Notes: generated by a model not told the origin, from the letters alone. DNA of 64,000 nt from Photobacterium pectinilyticum (GCF_024357955.1 NZ_JANEYT010000006.1:1-64000); one strand, 5' to 3'; numbered from the stretch's first letter, positions 18,128 to 27,884 are shown. Made by a program: numbers and translations.

Positions 18128-18694
18128 ATGCAATTACCACTATTTCCGTTACAGATATACCTACTACCTGGTGGGATAAGTAAACTGAGGATTGTCGAAC
18201 CTCGCTATACCCGGTTAGTCAAACTAGCTATGGGTGACGGCAACGGTTTCGGCCTCTGTATGAAAGATGGAGACTCTCTGTGCCATTTCGGAACCCGAGT
18301 GATCATAACGGATTTCGAAAAACTCCCTGATGGCCTACTGGGCATTACCATTAGAGGTGTGGAAAAATTCGTAATCAATAAGCATTGGCAAGAGGAAGAC
18401 GGATTGCGGTTTGGCGATGTCACATCGATGTCCAACTGGACGCCAAGTCAAATTAAATTCGTTGACCGAGACATATCCAATAGCTTAAAAGCACTATTTG
18501 AAGAATACCCCGAACATGCAGAGAATTATCCGTTGCCGGATTACAATGACATGACTTGGGTGTGCCAACGCTGGCTTGAATTGTTGCCTCTGGAAACCAA
18601 CCAGAAGCAGTGGTTTATGAGTCGCAATGACCACCGTGCAGCACTTTCGTTTCTGCACAATGTCATTGACGATCAACTTAAAAGAGAGTGTTAG
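18128..18694 (+). CDS. LON N-terminal (substrate-binding) domain protein
   Basis: 188 residues forming only the LON substrate-binding domain, without ATPase or protease domains. The N-terminus QLPLFPLQIYLLPGG followed by LRIVEPRYTRLV is typical of stand-alone members. The start is placed at 18128, where AAGG lies 8 bases upstream and the protein begins exactly at the domain; the frame extends 9 codons further upstream. The role in bacteria is not established; it may bind unfolded or tagged proteins. It is convergent with mlc. Confidence 0.85.
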   Translation: MQLPLFPLQIYLLPGGISKLRIVEPRYTRLVKLAMGDGNGFGLCMKDGDSLCHFGTRVIITDFEKLPDGLLGITIRGVEKFVINKHWQEEDGLRFGDVTSMSNWTPSQIKFVDRDISNSLKALFEEYPEHAENYPLPDYNDMTWVCQRWLELLPLETNQKQWFMSRNDHRAALSFLHNVIDDQLKREC

Positions 18695-18769
18695 GCAATA
18701 ATAATATGCAAGCTCATGTCTGTGGATGTGAAAGTTTTACAAAGACATGATGACTTCGCGTCGAAGCCG

Positions 18770-20011
18770 TTAACCTTCAATCAACTTCATCAATAAGTGA
18801 CCATCGTACATCGCCTGTTTGACTAAAGCCGCACCTGGCATGGTCGCCTGGGTATAAAACGAGCTTTGCTCGATAACTAAATCACGATTGTAAACTGGTA
18901 ATGACTGATTACGGACGCACTCCATAATCGCCGGATAAAGAATATCTTTTGCCCGGTTGAATTCACCGCCGAGAAGGATCTTCTCCGGGTTAAACAAATT
19001 CACCATAATGGCAATGGCCTGCCCTAAATGATGCCCCAATTCAACTATCACCTGCCTTGCCAAAGTATCTCCTGCCATCGCAGCATCACAGATACGTTCA
19101 ATTGTCAGAGTCTTGCCGTGCAGTGATGAAGGGTGGCCCTCACGCAAACGCTGCTCAACTTGCTCGATAACGGCCTTCAGGCTCGCTACCGTTTCCAAAC
19201 AGCCATGGTTACCGCAGTAACAGCGTTTACCGTAAGGCTTAATTTGAATATGGCCAAGTTCGCCGACATTACCGATCCTTCCTTTCAATACCACATTATC
19301 AAGTACAATCCCTGCACCTACGCCGTGATGAATAGAAACCAAAATGGAATTGGCGACATCACGCGAATTACCAAACAATTTCTCAGCAAGTGCCCACGAG
19401 CGGGTGTCATTACCGATAAATACTGGTAACCCCGTCGCTTGATGTATCGCTGGCCCGAGTTCAAGGTTATGAACATCATAATGCGGCATCTGAATAATTG
19501 TACCGGTCGAAGAGTTAACCAACCCCGGTAAGGTCACCGCGATAGCAGTAATGCGATCAAGTTCACTCACATGGTTGGCGAAAAAGGTATGAATTTCAGC
19601 GATGAGCTTTTTCATTACTTCATCTTGATGAAGTACATCTATATCTTGACGCTCTTCAACCAAGATATCTCCTCCCAACTCATGTAGCGCAATAGTTAGG
19701 TAACCCCGTCCTAAACGAAGAGACATAAACTGCCAACCTTCATTGGACGGCACCAAGCCTACAGCAGGCCGGCCTCGACTGGACGACTCTTGGATCGCCG
19801 TTTCTTTGATCAGGTGAGCTTCAATCAATTCACGAGTGATTTTTGTTATACTTGCAGGCGCTAATTGGCTACGTTTGGAAAGCTCAATGCGGGAGATTGG
19901 GCCAAACAAGTCAATAAGCTTGTAAACGCTGCCGGCATTATTTCTTTTGATATGGTCAATATGACCTGGCTGAGCGACATACATGCCTAAACTCCCGATA
20001 AAATCTGTCAT
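18770..20011 (-). CDS. mlc: Mlc-type ROK transcriptional regulator
   Basis: 413 residues, closely matching Mlc of enterics, the glucose-responsive repressor of PTS genes that is sequestered by EIICB-Glc. Visible are QPGHIDHIKRNNAGSVYKLI leading into the winged HTH (LSKRSQLAPASITKITREL, about 44-62), the family stretch SRGRPAVGLV, and the ROK zinc motif KRCYCGNHGCLET. LFNPEKILLGG near the C-terminus is also conserved. It is about 20 residues from Mlc in length and more similar to Mlc than to NagC in the HTH flank. Monocistronic, divergent from queE. Confidence 0.9.
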   Translation of the reverse strand: MTDFIGSLGMYVAQPGHIDHIKRNNAGSVYKLIDLFGPISRIELSKRSQLAPASITKITRELIEAHLIKETAIQESSSRGRPAVGLVPSNEGWQFMSLRLGRGYLTIALHELGGDILVEERQDIDVLHQDEVMKKLIAEIHTFFANHVSELDRITAIAVTLPGLVNSSTGTIIQMPHYDVHNLELGPAIHQATGLPVFIGNDTRSWALAEKLFGNSRDVANSILVSIHHGVGAGIVLDNVVLKGRIGNVGELGHIQIKPYGKRCYCGNHGCLETVASLKAVIEQVEQRLREGHPSSLHGKTLTIERICDAAMAGDTLARQVIVELGHHLGQAIAIMVNLFNPEKILLGGEFNRAKDILYPAIMECVRNQSLPVYNRDLVIEQSSFYTQATMPGAALVKQAMYDGHLLMKLIEG

Positions 20012-20250
20012 TGTTTAATATTACATTTTAATTTTTTTACTTTGCGAAGTAATTGTGAAGCCGATTATGTTGAGTACGTGACAATGGTCACATCGAATCA
20101 TGAAAAACACCGCAATTCTTGCCCTGGCTCTCATTATACCGCAAAAATATTTCCTTTTTTTTAACTGCAAAAATTAACCTATTTAAAGACAGCCTGCTGC
20201 AATTTTGCGATAATCGCCGGTCGCAAAAATCCCCCACCATGAGGTTAACG

Positions 20251-20919
20251 GTGTACAAAATTAACGAAGTCTTTGAAACTATCCAAGGCGAAGGCGTATT
20301 TACTGGTGTGCCAGCCATTTTTGTCAGGCTCCAAATCTGCCCTGTCGGCTGTGCCTGGTGTGACACCAAACAAACTTGGAGCGCCGAACCTCAAGATCAC
20401 GGCTCTGTCGTCGACGTCATGGCTAAGACAGGTGATTCACCTATTTGGACAGAGCTAGATGCTCAAGGCATCGTTAATTTGCTCACTGAGCAACAATACA
20501 CCGCCAAGCACGTAGTTATTACTGGTGGTGAGCCTTGTATCTATGACTTACTGCCACTAACCACCGCGCTGGAACAGGTCGGCTTCCGTTGCCAGATTGA
20601 AACCAGCGGCACATCCGAAATACAGGCAACACCAAACACCTGGGTTACCGTGTCTCCAAAGATTAACATGAAGGCCAAGCTGCCAGTACTTGCGAGTGCG
20701 CTTGGGCGAGCCGATGAGATCAAGCACCCAGTCGGTACCCAAAAAGATATCGAACAACTTGATGAGTTGCTTGCCGGCAAGCAACTCAAAACCGAGGTTG
20801 AAATCGCACTGCAGCCGATTAGCCAGAAGCCAAGAGCGACAGAGTTGTGCATCGATACCTGTATCAAACGCAACTGGCGCCTATCGATCCAAACCCACAA
20901 GTATTTGGCTATTGCATAA
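20251..20919 (+). CDS. queE: 7-carboxy-7-deazaguanine synthase
   Basis: 222 residues. QueE is a radical-SAM enzyme converting 6-carboxytetrahydropterin to 7-carboxy-7-deazaguanine in the queuosine/preQ0 pathway. The GTG at 20251 is chosen as start: GAGG lies 6 bases upstream and the product (YKINEVFETIQGEG) then aligns with QueE N-termini; an ATG 12 bases upstream has no ribosome site. Cluster cysteines C30, C34, C37 are in CPVGCAWC, the QueE-type C-x3-C-x2-C. No preQ1 riboswitch was recognised upstream. Confidence 0.93.
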   Translation: MYKINEVFETIQGEGVFTGVPAIFVRLQICPVGCAWCDTKQTWSAEPQDHGSVVDVMAKTGDSPIWTELDAQGIVNLLTEQQYTAKHVVITGGEPCIYDLLPLTTALEQVGFRCQIETSGTSEIQATPNTWVTVSPKINMKAKLPVLASALGRADEIKHPVGTQKDIEQLDELLAGKQLKTEVEIALQPISQKPRATELCIDTCIKRNWRLSIQTHKYLAIA

Positions 20920-21094
20920 CTAACCTGACACTTCCTCGCATTTCAGCAGACCTTGAGCGGCAGTCTTATTTTCAGGACAGCCGCCCTATATCCGAGACCC
21001 ATCTTCTTTCTTAACTTTGCACCTTTTTGTCCTATCTATACTCAGCAGAAAACAAATACCAACAAAAGATTCATGACCTCTTGGGGAATTTAAT

Positions 21095-23947
21095 ATGCGC
21101 AGTTATATGGGATATATCCTGCTGTTTATCAGCAGTCTGCTGCTTGCGGCCTGCGGAGGCGGCAGTGACACAACCGAGCCTGCCGCGGGTACTCCAGTGC
21201 CTGTTTCGACAACCTTCACGGTGTCTGTCGATGCTCCTGATGGTATGCTTCTTGCCAACCAACAACGTTTTTCTTTTATTCAGCCGGCTTATGCCAATGC
21301 TGTGAAAGACCTTACCGAACAGAACTTTGCCGCTGTATGGCTAGATGACAAAGGTAAAGTCTTTGAATCAATTGAAATTACCCGGCTCGAAGCAAAAGGC
21401 GACGGGATCTACGAGCTTGATGCTGGAACCCGAGCCAGAATCAATGCGGTGCTATTAGTTGACCTCGACGGTGTACCTGAGTTTACGCTCGGTGAAAATT
21501 TACCAGATGGCTTATTTATGACACCACTGGCCGCCGAACGACTCGCTGTATCCCTAGAATTATCGCTCACCTACTATGCTCTAGCTCAGCGTGTGGCTGC
21601 AGACGAAAACTGGGGAGTATTCAATGATGTATTTGAATCTGGTGCGCAAGGGGCTGTCGCCCTCGCCCTTGAAGACATCAACAAGATCGCCATTGATATT
21701 CGTGACACGCTCTTCCCTAAAATCGGCGTTCAAGGTCTATCACTCAAAGATCTTATGAGCCTCACCATAGTGCAAACCATGACCGAAGGCAGGCTGGAGC
21801 GATTCTTTACCGAACAGTCAGCAGCCATCGCCAATATACTGGCTATCTTAAATGATGGTTACTGGGAAATAAGCACAACGGAAGGTAACGACGGTAAAGG
21901 GATTTTTGCCGACAACACGTCTTATGACGGCAACGAAACCACCGTCACTGAGTACAATTGGGATAAAAGGGGCAGTGACGATATCACCCTCACCGAAATG
22001 TTCACCTACCTGAGTAATTCAACGAGCTTTGGCACCGAAGATGTCAAATCTCAAGTATTAACAGATCAAGGCTGGATGGGGCTGTTTGAGTACCTCAAGG
22101 TACAATTTGCTACCGACCGTAATGCCCTACTGACAGATGCCGCCCTTAACCTCTCTGATGAAAGAGGCGTCACCTTGGAAGCCAAGGTTTACTCACTATC
22201 TGGCAAGAAAATGCACGACTTTCTTTCCAGCAAGGACAACCATTACCTGACCCGCTATATACCCGATGACACAACCTTTACTGAAGGCTCTTCTGGCTTC
22301 TATTTCACATGGCGACCAGAAAGCGAAACTTATTTATTGTGCGATAATACCAACGATCAAGATACCTGCCGGGTTTCTCCTATCCTAACACCAGAAGCCG
22401 CCTATACCAGTTTGGAAGATATCAAAACCTCTTTGTTTGATGTTGGAATAACCATCGAACAAGTCAATGGCTTCAAACTCAGTGACAATATCGTAGCAGA
22501 ATTTATCGACGATGATTTCTTCACCGTCCGCTACTGGAGCCGCATTGCTGCTAACGAATGGACAATCCAAGATACCAGTGTATGGGCGCCAACCACTATA
22601 GCTGGCAAATCTGTTATACGTTTTGATATCCCCGATATTGTTAGACAGCTCTCCGATGACTACGCCTTCAATGGTCGTAACCTATTCCTTGTTGAGGACC
22701 GAGGCTTTGTCAATATAGGTGAAGTACTTCTTGAATTAGCAGAGTTTAACTTCTCAGGATTCGACAATGACGCCAAAGCACAGATCTTTGCGGCTGCAAC
22801 CCGCGATAACTTGCCACCCTTTGGCGAGTGTGCTTTCGGGAACACTGAGTTAGCCAATGAGGGGCTATTTCTCAATGCGGTTACCGAGTGTGGCGGTGAT
22901 GAACGGTTCACCACTCAATCTGTTAATGATTTGGTCGATAAGACCTTGGTACAAATCAGTGATGATGGGGAAATCAGCGCCCACATTCTCCGTGGTGACA
23001 ACAGCTGGGATCACTACCGCAATACCAACGAAGAATCCGGATCACGTGCATGGTCACTGACGGAAGACGGTTACTTAAAGCTTGTTGGTAACACCAACCT
23101 CGAAGACGAATTCGATTTCTGGTCTCTGACAAATTACGACTACCAGCAAAACCTACTCGCGATTAAGGTATTCAGCCAACAGGGGCAAGAAGCACAAATT
23201 TCCAGCTTGATGGCCCGTGAGTATGCACCTGATTCATTAGCGGCATGCCTTGATGGTGACTCCGGTTGGGATCCAGAAACCACGACACCAACGGTCAAGG
23301 AAAGCTTAAGCAACTACAACAACCAAGTTCAGCAATGTAAACAAATCTGGTTTGGTCGCGACCCTGTTTTCACTGAAGCGCTGTTGGTTGGCCAGACTGG
23401 TAACAACAGCGATGATAAAGCCCTGACTTTTGCTAGTGACAGTGGAGGTGATACTGGAAATCACAGTAATGAAAATACCGCTCGTTACCTAAAATTAAGC
23501 GATGACTTTGATGGTGATTTTTTCGAGGGAAGTTATGTTGATGGAAGTGGCTGTGGTTTCAACTTCGCCATTCGCTGGAAAATAGAAGACGACGGAACTC
23601 TGTACTATGAAGCCGTAGACGGCTCGATGAACGAACGGATCCAAATCACCGATACCGACGGTTTGAAATTGGCGGTCAAAGCCTTTAACCACCAGACCCG
23701 CTGGGAAACCGATGAGACTTTGAACTATGGCAGTGATGAAGGAGAGATCTGGAGTGACATCGTCACCTTGATCGATGCGAGCCAAGTGCCTGATGTTGTG
23801 CCTGTTGAGCCGCCACCGCCCACACCACCTGCTGAGGGAGAAGAGCCACCAGTAGAGGAAGAACCAGCAGGCCCTCCAGGGGGAACCATCCTTAATGATG
23901 GCCAGACTTGTGCCTATCTGGATAACCCTGAGGATACAGCTCCATAA
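21095..23947 (+). CDS. Very large (950-residue) lipoprotein of unknown function
   Basis: A type II signal peptide ends in LLLAAC (lipid-attached C20) followed by GGGSD, which lacks an Asp at +2 and so predicts outer-membrane sorting. The body is acidic (many D, E, N, T), mostly beta-rich in appearance, with a helical section around 180-260 (YYALAQRVAAD..., ALALEDINKIAIDIRD). Scattered cysteines (LLCDNTNDQDTC, GECAFGN, TECGGD, AACLDGD, GSGCGF) could form disulfides. Near the C-terminus is a Pro/Glu-rich spacer (about 908-930) and a short cysteine-containing tail. GGGGA precedes the ATG. I do not recognise the family. It is monocistronic; the downstream terminator is disrupted by an IS-like end. 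A surface or adhesin-like role is only a guess. Confidence 0.75.
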   Translation: MRSYMGYILLFISSLLLAACGGGSDTTEPAAGTPVPVSTTFTVSVDAPDGMLLANQQRFSFIQPAYANAVKDLTEQNFAAVWLDDKGKVFESIEITRLEAKGDGIYELDAGTRARINAVLLVDLDGVPEFTLGENLPDGLFMTPLAAERLAVSLELSLTYYALAQRVAADENWGVFNDVFESGAQGAVALALEDINKIAIDIRDTLFPKIGVQGLSLKDLMSLTIVQTMTEGRLERFFTEQSAAIANILAILNDGYWEISTTEGNDGKGIFADNTSYDGNETTVTEYNWDKRGSDDITLTEMFTYLSNSTSFGTEDVKSQVLTDQGWMGLFEYLKVQFATDRNALLTDAALNLSDERGVTLEAKVYSLSGKKMHDFLSSKDNHYLTRYIPDDTTFTEGSSGFYFTWRPESETYLLCDNTNDQDTCRVSPILTPEAAYTSLEDIKTSLFDVGITIEQVNGFKLSDNIVAEFIDDDFFTVRYWSRIAANEWTIQDTSVWAPTTIAGKSVIRFDIPDIVRQLSDDYAFNGRNLFLVEDRGFVNIGEVLLELAEFNFSGFDNDAKAQIFAAATRDNLPPFGECAFGNTELANEGLFLNAVTECGGDERFTTQSVNDLVDKTLVQISDDGEISAHILRGDNSWDHYRNTNEESGSRAWSLTEDGYLKLVGNTNLEDEFDFWSLTNYDYQQNLLAIKVFSQQGQEAQISSLMAREYAPDSLAACLDGDSGWDPETTTPTVKESLSNYNNQVQQCKQIWFGRDPVFTEALLVGQTGNNSDDKALTFASDSGGDTGNHSNENTARYLKLSDDFDGDFFEGSYVDGSGCGFNFAIRWKIEDDGTLYYEAVDGSMNERIQITDTDGLKLAVKAFNHQTRWETDETLNYGSDEGEIWSDIVTLIDASQVPDVVPVEPPPPTPPAEGEEPPVEEEPAGPPGGTILNDGQTCAYLDNPEDTAP

Positions 23948-23965
23948 TTTAGCGATACCACGAAC

Positions 23966-24026
23966 AAAAAGCCCGAGAAGAGAACTGACCCCCAATAGTT
24001 GGACACCAATTATTGGGGGGCTTTTT
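23966..24026. terminator. Terminator of lipoprotein gene containing a probable IS end
   Basis: Outer arms AAAAAGCCC (23966-23974) and GGGCTTTTT (24018-24026) enclose a second inverted repeat, CCCCCAATA (23989-23997) and TATTGGGGG (24011-24019). Either can form a G+C stem followed by T5. The inner part begins like an IS3/IS150-type end. Confidence 0.6.
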
Positions 24027-24107
24027 ATGTCCAAAGCTCGAAATCAACGAATTTTGACAGTGGATGAATTAGAATATTCGAGAAAGAGAAAATCGGTGCG
24101 TCAATGA
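23986..24107 (+). mobile_element. Possible IS3-family (IS150-type) left-end remnant
   Basis: TGACCCCCAATAGTTGGACACC (23986-24007) looks like the terminal repeat of IS150-group elements (TG first, TTGGAC inside). After the usual short gap a 26-codon frame starts at 24027 (MSKARNQRILTVDELEYSRK...) and stops at 24107, which could be a truncated orfA. No right end or orfB is present. The assignment rests on remembered consensus and is tentative. Confidence 0.35.
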
Positions 24108-24120
24108 AAAGGTAGTGTGA

Positions 24121-24987
24121 ATGATCACTTGGAAGCAGCCACTTAAAGGCTATGAATGGCTAATCCACCAGATCTGGTATCTAGAATTAGAACAAGATGA
24201 CATTATTGAGCAACTACCACAGCTCATTCCTAATCCTAGGGCGCACCTTCTCTTTACTCCGGAGGACCAAGGCTATTGCTATCAAAAAGGTGATGAGCAG
24301 ATTGCCGGTCACGGGAGCCACCTGCTTGCAGCCAGTGAACAACTACTTACGCTGGTTGATAACGCGCCGCTCAAGCGCATTGGTATTACCTTTCGCCCCG
24401 AAGGGCTCTATCTTCTGAATAAAGCGACCGAAGGGCTAATTAATCAATGTGGCTGGTTTGACTGGCTGCCCCCCATGTTTGATAGCCACTTTCAAAATGT
24501 TTTATGGCAATGCAACACGAAGCAAAACATCATCGATTGTGTTAATCACCAAATTGAAACATTGAGTTTGACCAATAATATCGATAAGCCCTTCACCGTC
24601 ACACAAAAGACCATTGCACTTTTAGAGCAACAACAAAGCGGTTCGGATCACAGCAATGCTGCTCAAAACCAATTGACTGAGAACAATTTAGATATTAATC
24701 ATCTAGCAAAGCAATGCGCGTGTTCTAGACGTACTCTGGAGCGTAGCTTTCGGCAAGTCACGGGGTTAAGCATCAAGAAATACCAGCTAATGATGAAGCT
24801 GGAGCAAATGATTTTAGCTCTCTACAATAAACAGGGAGATATCGATTGGACCGCATTTTCCCAACAGTTTGGCTTTAGCGACCAGTCCCACCTGATCAGA
24901 CAACTAAAACAACAGCTCAAGCGTACACCTTCCCATTACCTGGAAAACCGAGATCTGACTATCGACATCTATGGTGATTTTGAATAA
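24121..24987 (+). CDS. AraC-family transcriptional regulator
   Basis: 288 residues. The C-terminal third is a two-HTH AraC domain: DINHLAKQCACSRRTLERSFRQVTG (about 190-218) and the second helix pair containing FGFSDQSHLIRQLKQQLKRTPSHYL. The N-terminal part resembles the DUF6597-type sensor of AraC regulators. AAGG lies 8 bases before the ATG. No obvious target operon adjoins it: an IS-like remnant is upstream and a repeat element downstream, so it may have been separated from its original neighbours. Confidence 0.87.
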   Translation: MITWKQPLKGYEWLIHQIWYLELEQDDIIEQLPQLIPNPRAHLLFTPEDQGYCYQKGDEQIAGHGSHLLAASEQLLTLVDNAPLKRIGITFRPEGLYLLNKATEGLINQCGWFDWLPPMFDSHFQNVLWQCNTKQNIIDCVNHQIETLSLTNNIDKPFTVTQKTIALLEQQQSGSDHSNAAQNQLTENNLDINHLAKQCACSRRTLERSFRQVTGLSIKKYQLMMKLEQMILALYNKQGDIDWTAFSQQFGFSDQSHLIRQLKQQLKRTPSHYLENRDLTIDIYGDFE

Positions 24988-25001
24988 CCCACAGCCCTTT
25001 T

Positions 25002-25163
25002 ATACCAATCTGGATAAGTCGTTGATCAAGTATTTGCCCTGGAACAATCGTTGTTATCCAGGCAGATATTGCAGTAACTAGTCGCTCTAATTACAAAATA
25101 TCTAACGCAGAGAACAGCGATTTTAACCTGCAAGACTGATCAAATATTTATGTAGGTTGGTGT
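25002..25163. repeat. 162-bp MITE-like interspersed repeat, copy 1
   Basis: Aligned without gaps to 28403-28564 with 7 substitutions (about 96 percent identity). The ends are imperfect inverted repeats of about 27 bases beginning ATACCAATCT and ending AGGTTGGTGT, with TTGATCA as the inner conserved part. Both copies lie between genes. No open frame is present inside, so it is a non-autonomous element or a structured repeat. Confidence 0.9.
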
Positions 25164-25241
25164 TATTTATCTTTTTGTCGCAAAAATCCAATTACTACCC
25201 AATCAGGTTCGCTATTATGGCCACCTGAAAACGAGGTAATC

Positions 25242-25850
25242 ATGTCAAATTTAAATGAAAATTCAGGATTTTATTCAAAATTAAAACAAGGCGAGTCAGT
25301 GGCGTTTCACCAGGCATTGACCATCCGGCTTATCCAGCCATCGGACTTGAGCGATATCATCACCATGCTTGGCGATGAGAAGGTAAACCAATACCTATTT
25401 TTTGCTCCCGCAGATGAGAGTTTGTACCAAGGATTCTTCACACCCATTATTGAAAATACCCAAGAAGCCATGGCCAACGGGGAATGGCCTGACAACCCGA
25501 TCTTCATCATTCGCGATCAGCAGGGTCGGTACATGGGCATGGCAGCTATCACCCAAGTGATGTTCTGTGAGGGCAACTATGAAGTCGGTTACCAACTACC
25601 GGCTCACTCTTGGGGACAAGGCATCGCGACCAGTGCCTGCCAGCTAATGACGGAACTTGGCTTCACCGTATTCGGTAGCCATAAGATCAGTGCAGACTGC
25701 TACGGGGCAAATGTTGGTTCGTACAAAACGCTGGAAAAGTGTGGCTACCAACGTGAAGGGTGCCAAAAGGACTATTACAAACTCGAACAAGGGTTTGATG
25801 ATAAAGTTTATTACGGTATTACAGCAGCACAATTTTTTGCTCCGGCATAA
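25242..25850 (+). CDS. GNAT family N-acetyltransferase (RimJ/RimL type)
   Basis: 202 residues with a GNAT fold: IRLIQPSDLSDIITMLGDEKVNQYLF at the N-terminus as in RimJ/RimL-like enzymes, the pantetheine-side strand YEVGYQLPAHSWGQGIATSACQLM (about 108-131) with Q/G-x-G-x-A for acetyl-CoA, and the closing ANVGSYKTLEKCGYQREG. Expected to acetylate an amino group of a small molecule or protein N-terminus; the substrate is unknown. GAGG is 5 bases before the ATG. It directly follows copy 1 of the 162-bp repeat. Confidence 0.88.
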   Translation: MSNLNENSGFYSKLKQGESVAFHQALTIRLIQPSDLSDIITMLGDEKVNQYLFFAPADESLYQGFFTPIIENTQEAMANGEWPDNPIFIIRDQQGRYMGMAAITQVMFCEGNYEVGYQLPAHSWGQGIATSACQLMTELGFTVFGSHKISADCYGANVGSYKTLEKCGYQREGCQKDYYKLEQGFDDKVYYGITAAQFFAPA

Positions 25851-25892
25851 CATCGACTTACAAGTCGAAGATCTCCGTGTGCTAACGAAATA

Positions 25893-25922
25893 TTATGCAA
25901 GGCAAATCACCGCCTTGCATAA
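25893..25922. repeat. 11-base-pair hairpin after the acetyltransferase gene
   Basis: TTATGCAAGGC, 8-base loop, GCCTTGCATAA. No T-run follows on either strand, so if it acts it may be a processing or weak termination signal. Confidence 0.5.
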
Positions 25923-25969
25923 TTCACGCTCAATCAACCTTATTGTGCGAAATATTTCCTCCCCGCCCC

Positions 25970-26137
25970 CATCAAGCCTCCAGTAATATCCAGACCATTA
26001 CTGACACCCAACACGCAGAAGATACCGCTACTCATGCCCAGGCATCAAAAGCAATTAGTGTAAATATTGAACACTTAGCAGAACAATTAGAGCGATTACT
26101 GCATCAATTTACCCTTTCAAGCAATAACAAGGGTTGA
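25970..26137 (+). pseudogene. Remnant of methyl-accepting chemotaxis protein C-terminus
   Basis: A frame ending at 26137 encodes a tail (NIQTITDTQHAEDTATHAQ, then NIEHLAEQLERLLHQF) with the heptad pattern and final LAxQLxxLxxQF typical of the C-terminal end of Vibrio chemoreceptors. The sensory, HAMP and signalling-hairpin regions are absent. Upstream, the same frame runs through non-receptor sequence and a hairpin, so no plausible full gene exists. The left boundary of similarity is approximate. Confidence 0.5.
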
Positions 26138-26239
26138 TGCTAAACGTAAGACAGGTAATATGGACTCCTTGGACTGTGTATTGGGGTAAAATACCCAGCA
26201 GTACACTAATAAAGTGCCTTAACGGAGAATAATTTACAC

Positions 26240-27640
26240 ATGACTTACGCGCCTGTAACAGACGTACTTAGCGGTAAGCTAGCGGTTGACAGTGAAGTCA
26301 CTGTTCGCGGCTGGATCCGTTCACGTCGTGATTCCAAAGCTGGAATCTCTTTCCTTGCCATTTATGACGGCTCTTGTTTCGACCCGATTCAGGCCGTGGT
26401 CCCTAATGAGTTAAATAATTACCAGGAAGAAGTGCTTAAGCTGACAACTGGTTGCTCTGTTGAGGTCACAGGTAAGATTGTTGAATCACCAGCTAAAGGT
26501 CAAGATTTCGAACTAGCAGCAACTGAAGTAAAAGTGGTTGGCTGGGTTGAAGACGCTGAGACTTACCCAATGGCGAAAACTCGTCACTCTATCGAATACC
26601 TTCGTGAAGTGGCCCACCTTCGCCCTCGCACCAACGTAATCGGTGCGGTTGCACGTGTTCGTAACTGCCTATCTCAGGCTATCCACCGTTTTTACCACGA
26701 GCAAGGCTTCTTCTGGATGTCTGCACCACTGATCACTGCATCTGATGCAGAAGGTGCTGGTGAAATGTTCCGCGTTTCAACGCTGGATTTGGTGAACACA
26801 CCAATGACAGACGCTGGTGAAGTAGACTTCGACAAAGACTTCTTTGGTAAAGAAACCTTCCTGACGGTTTCTGGCCAGTTGAACGCTGAAGCATACGCTT
26901 GTGCCCTAAGCAAGGTTTACACATTCGGCCCAACGTTCCGTGCTGAAAACTCGAACACAAGCCGTCACCTGGCTGAGTTCTGGATGGTTGAGCCGGAAGT
27001 TGCATTCGCAGATCTTGATGATGCAGCAAAGCTTGCAGAAGACATGCTGAAGTATGTATTCAAAGCTGTTCTTGAAGAGCGCCGTGATGACCTTGAGTTC
27101 TTCGCTCAACGCATCAACAAAGAAGCAATCTCTCGCCTAGAAAACTTCGTTGAGTCTGACTTCGCACAAGTTGACTACACCGACGCTATCCAGATCCTAA
27201 AAGATTCTGGCCGTGACTTCGAGTTCGACGTTGAGTGGGGCATCGACATGTCTTCTGAGCACGAACGCTACCTAGCTGAAGAACACTTCAAGGCACCGGT
27301 TGTTGTTAAGAACTACCCGAAAGACATCAAAGCGTTCTACATGCGTATGAACGAAGATGGCAAAACAGTTGCTGCAATGGACGTTCTTGCACCGGGTATC
27401 GGTGAGATCATCGGTGGTTCCCAGCGTGAAGAGCGCCTAGAGCTTCTAGACAAGCGCATGGTTGAAATGAACATCGACCCTGAGCACATGAACTGGTACC
27501 GCGATCTGCGCCGTTACGGCACTGTGCCACACGCTGGTTTCGGTCTGGGCTTCGAGCGTCTAGTCACTTACGTGACAGGTATGGCTAACATCCGTGATGT
27601 GATCCCATTCCCACGTGCACCACGCTCTGCTAACTTCTAA
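26240..27640 (+). CDS. asnS: Asparaginyl-tRNA synthetase
   Basis: 466 residues, the standard bacterial length. A class II aminoacyl-tRNA synthetase charging tRNA-Asn. It has an N-terminal OB-fold anticodon-binding domain ([19 protein letters not shown], about 21-39), then the catalytic core with motif 2 [25 protein letters not shown] (about 230-254) and motif 3 [15 protein letters not shown] near the C-terminus. Codon use is strongly biased, as expected for a highly expressed gene. Followed by a strong terminator. Confidence 0.98.
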   Translation: MTYAPVTDVLSGKLAVDSEVTVRGWIRSRRDSKAGISFLAIYDGSCFDPIQAVVPNELNNYQEEVLKLTTGCSVEVTGKIVESPAKGQDFELAATEVKVVGWVEDAETYPMAKTRHSIEYLREVAHLRPRTNVIGAVARVRNCLSQAIHRFYHEQGFFWMSAPLITASDAEGAGEMFRVSTLDLVNTPMTDAGEVDFDKDFFGKETFLTVSGQLNAEAYACALSKVYTFGPTFRAENSNTSRHLAEFWMVEPEVAFADLDDAAKLAEDMLKYVFKAVLEERRDDLEFFAQRINKEAISRLENFVESDFAQVDYTDAIQILKDSGRDFEFDVEWGIDMSSEHERYLAEEHFKAPVVVKNYPKDIKAFYMRMNEDGKTVAAMDVLAPGIGEIIGGSQREERLELLDKRMVEMNIDPEHMNWYRDLRRYGTVPHAGFGLGFERLVTYVTGMANIRDVIPFPRAPRSANF

Positions 27641-27692
27641 CTTAGCGTTAGAAGAGAAGCTAAGCCTATTTCGATATAGGTAAACATACCCC

Positions 27693-27726
27693 ACAGGGCG
27701 AGCTTTATGCTCGTCCTGTTTGTTTT
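27693..27726 (+). terminator. asnS terminator
   Basis: ACAGGGCGAGC, loop TTTAT, GCTCGTCCTGT (one G-T pair), then TTGTTTT. Confidence 0.82.
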
Positions 27727-27884
27727 CCGCCTCGTAAAATCCCACATACTCTCCCCTGCACTTTTAACAACCACCGAACATCGATACGTCGTAATACGCT
27801 ATAAATAATATTCAATGGCTTGGCTGCTTTTCTCACTACAGCCGATTGGTATAATTTCAGAGCAATTTGCAGCAAGGAGTACAC

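Noticed and set aside
20119-20250. Longer queE start adding over 40 residues
   Set aside because: The extension is not present in QueE proteins, while the GTG at 20251 has a ribosome site and gives the family N-terminus.
23495-24034. Minus-strand 179-codon frame over the 3' end of the large lipoprotein gene
   Set aside because: It overlaps a gene with signal peptide, ribosome site and coherent composition; the antisense product has no family features.
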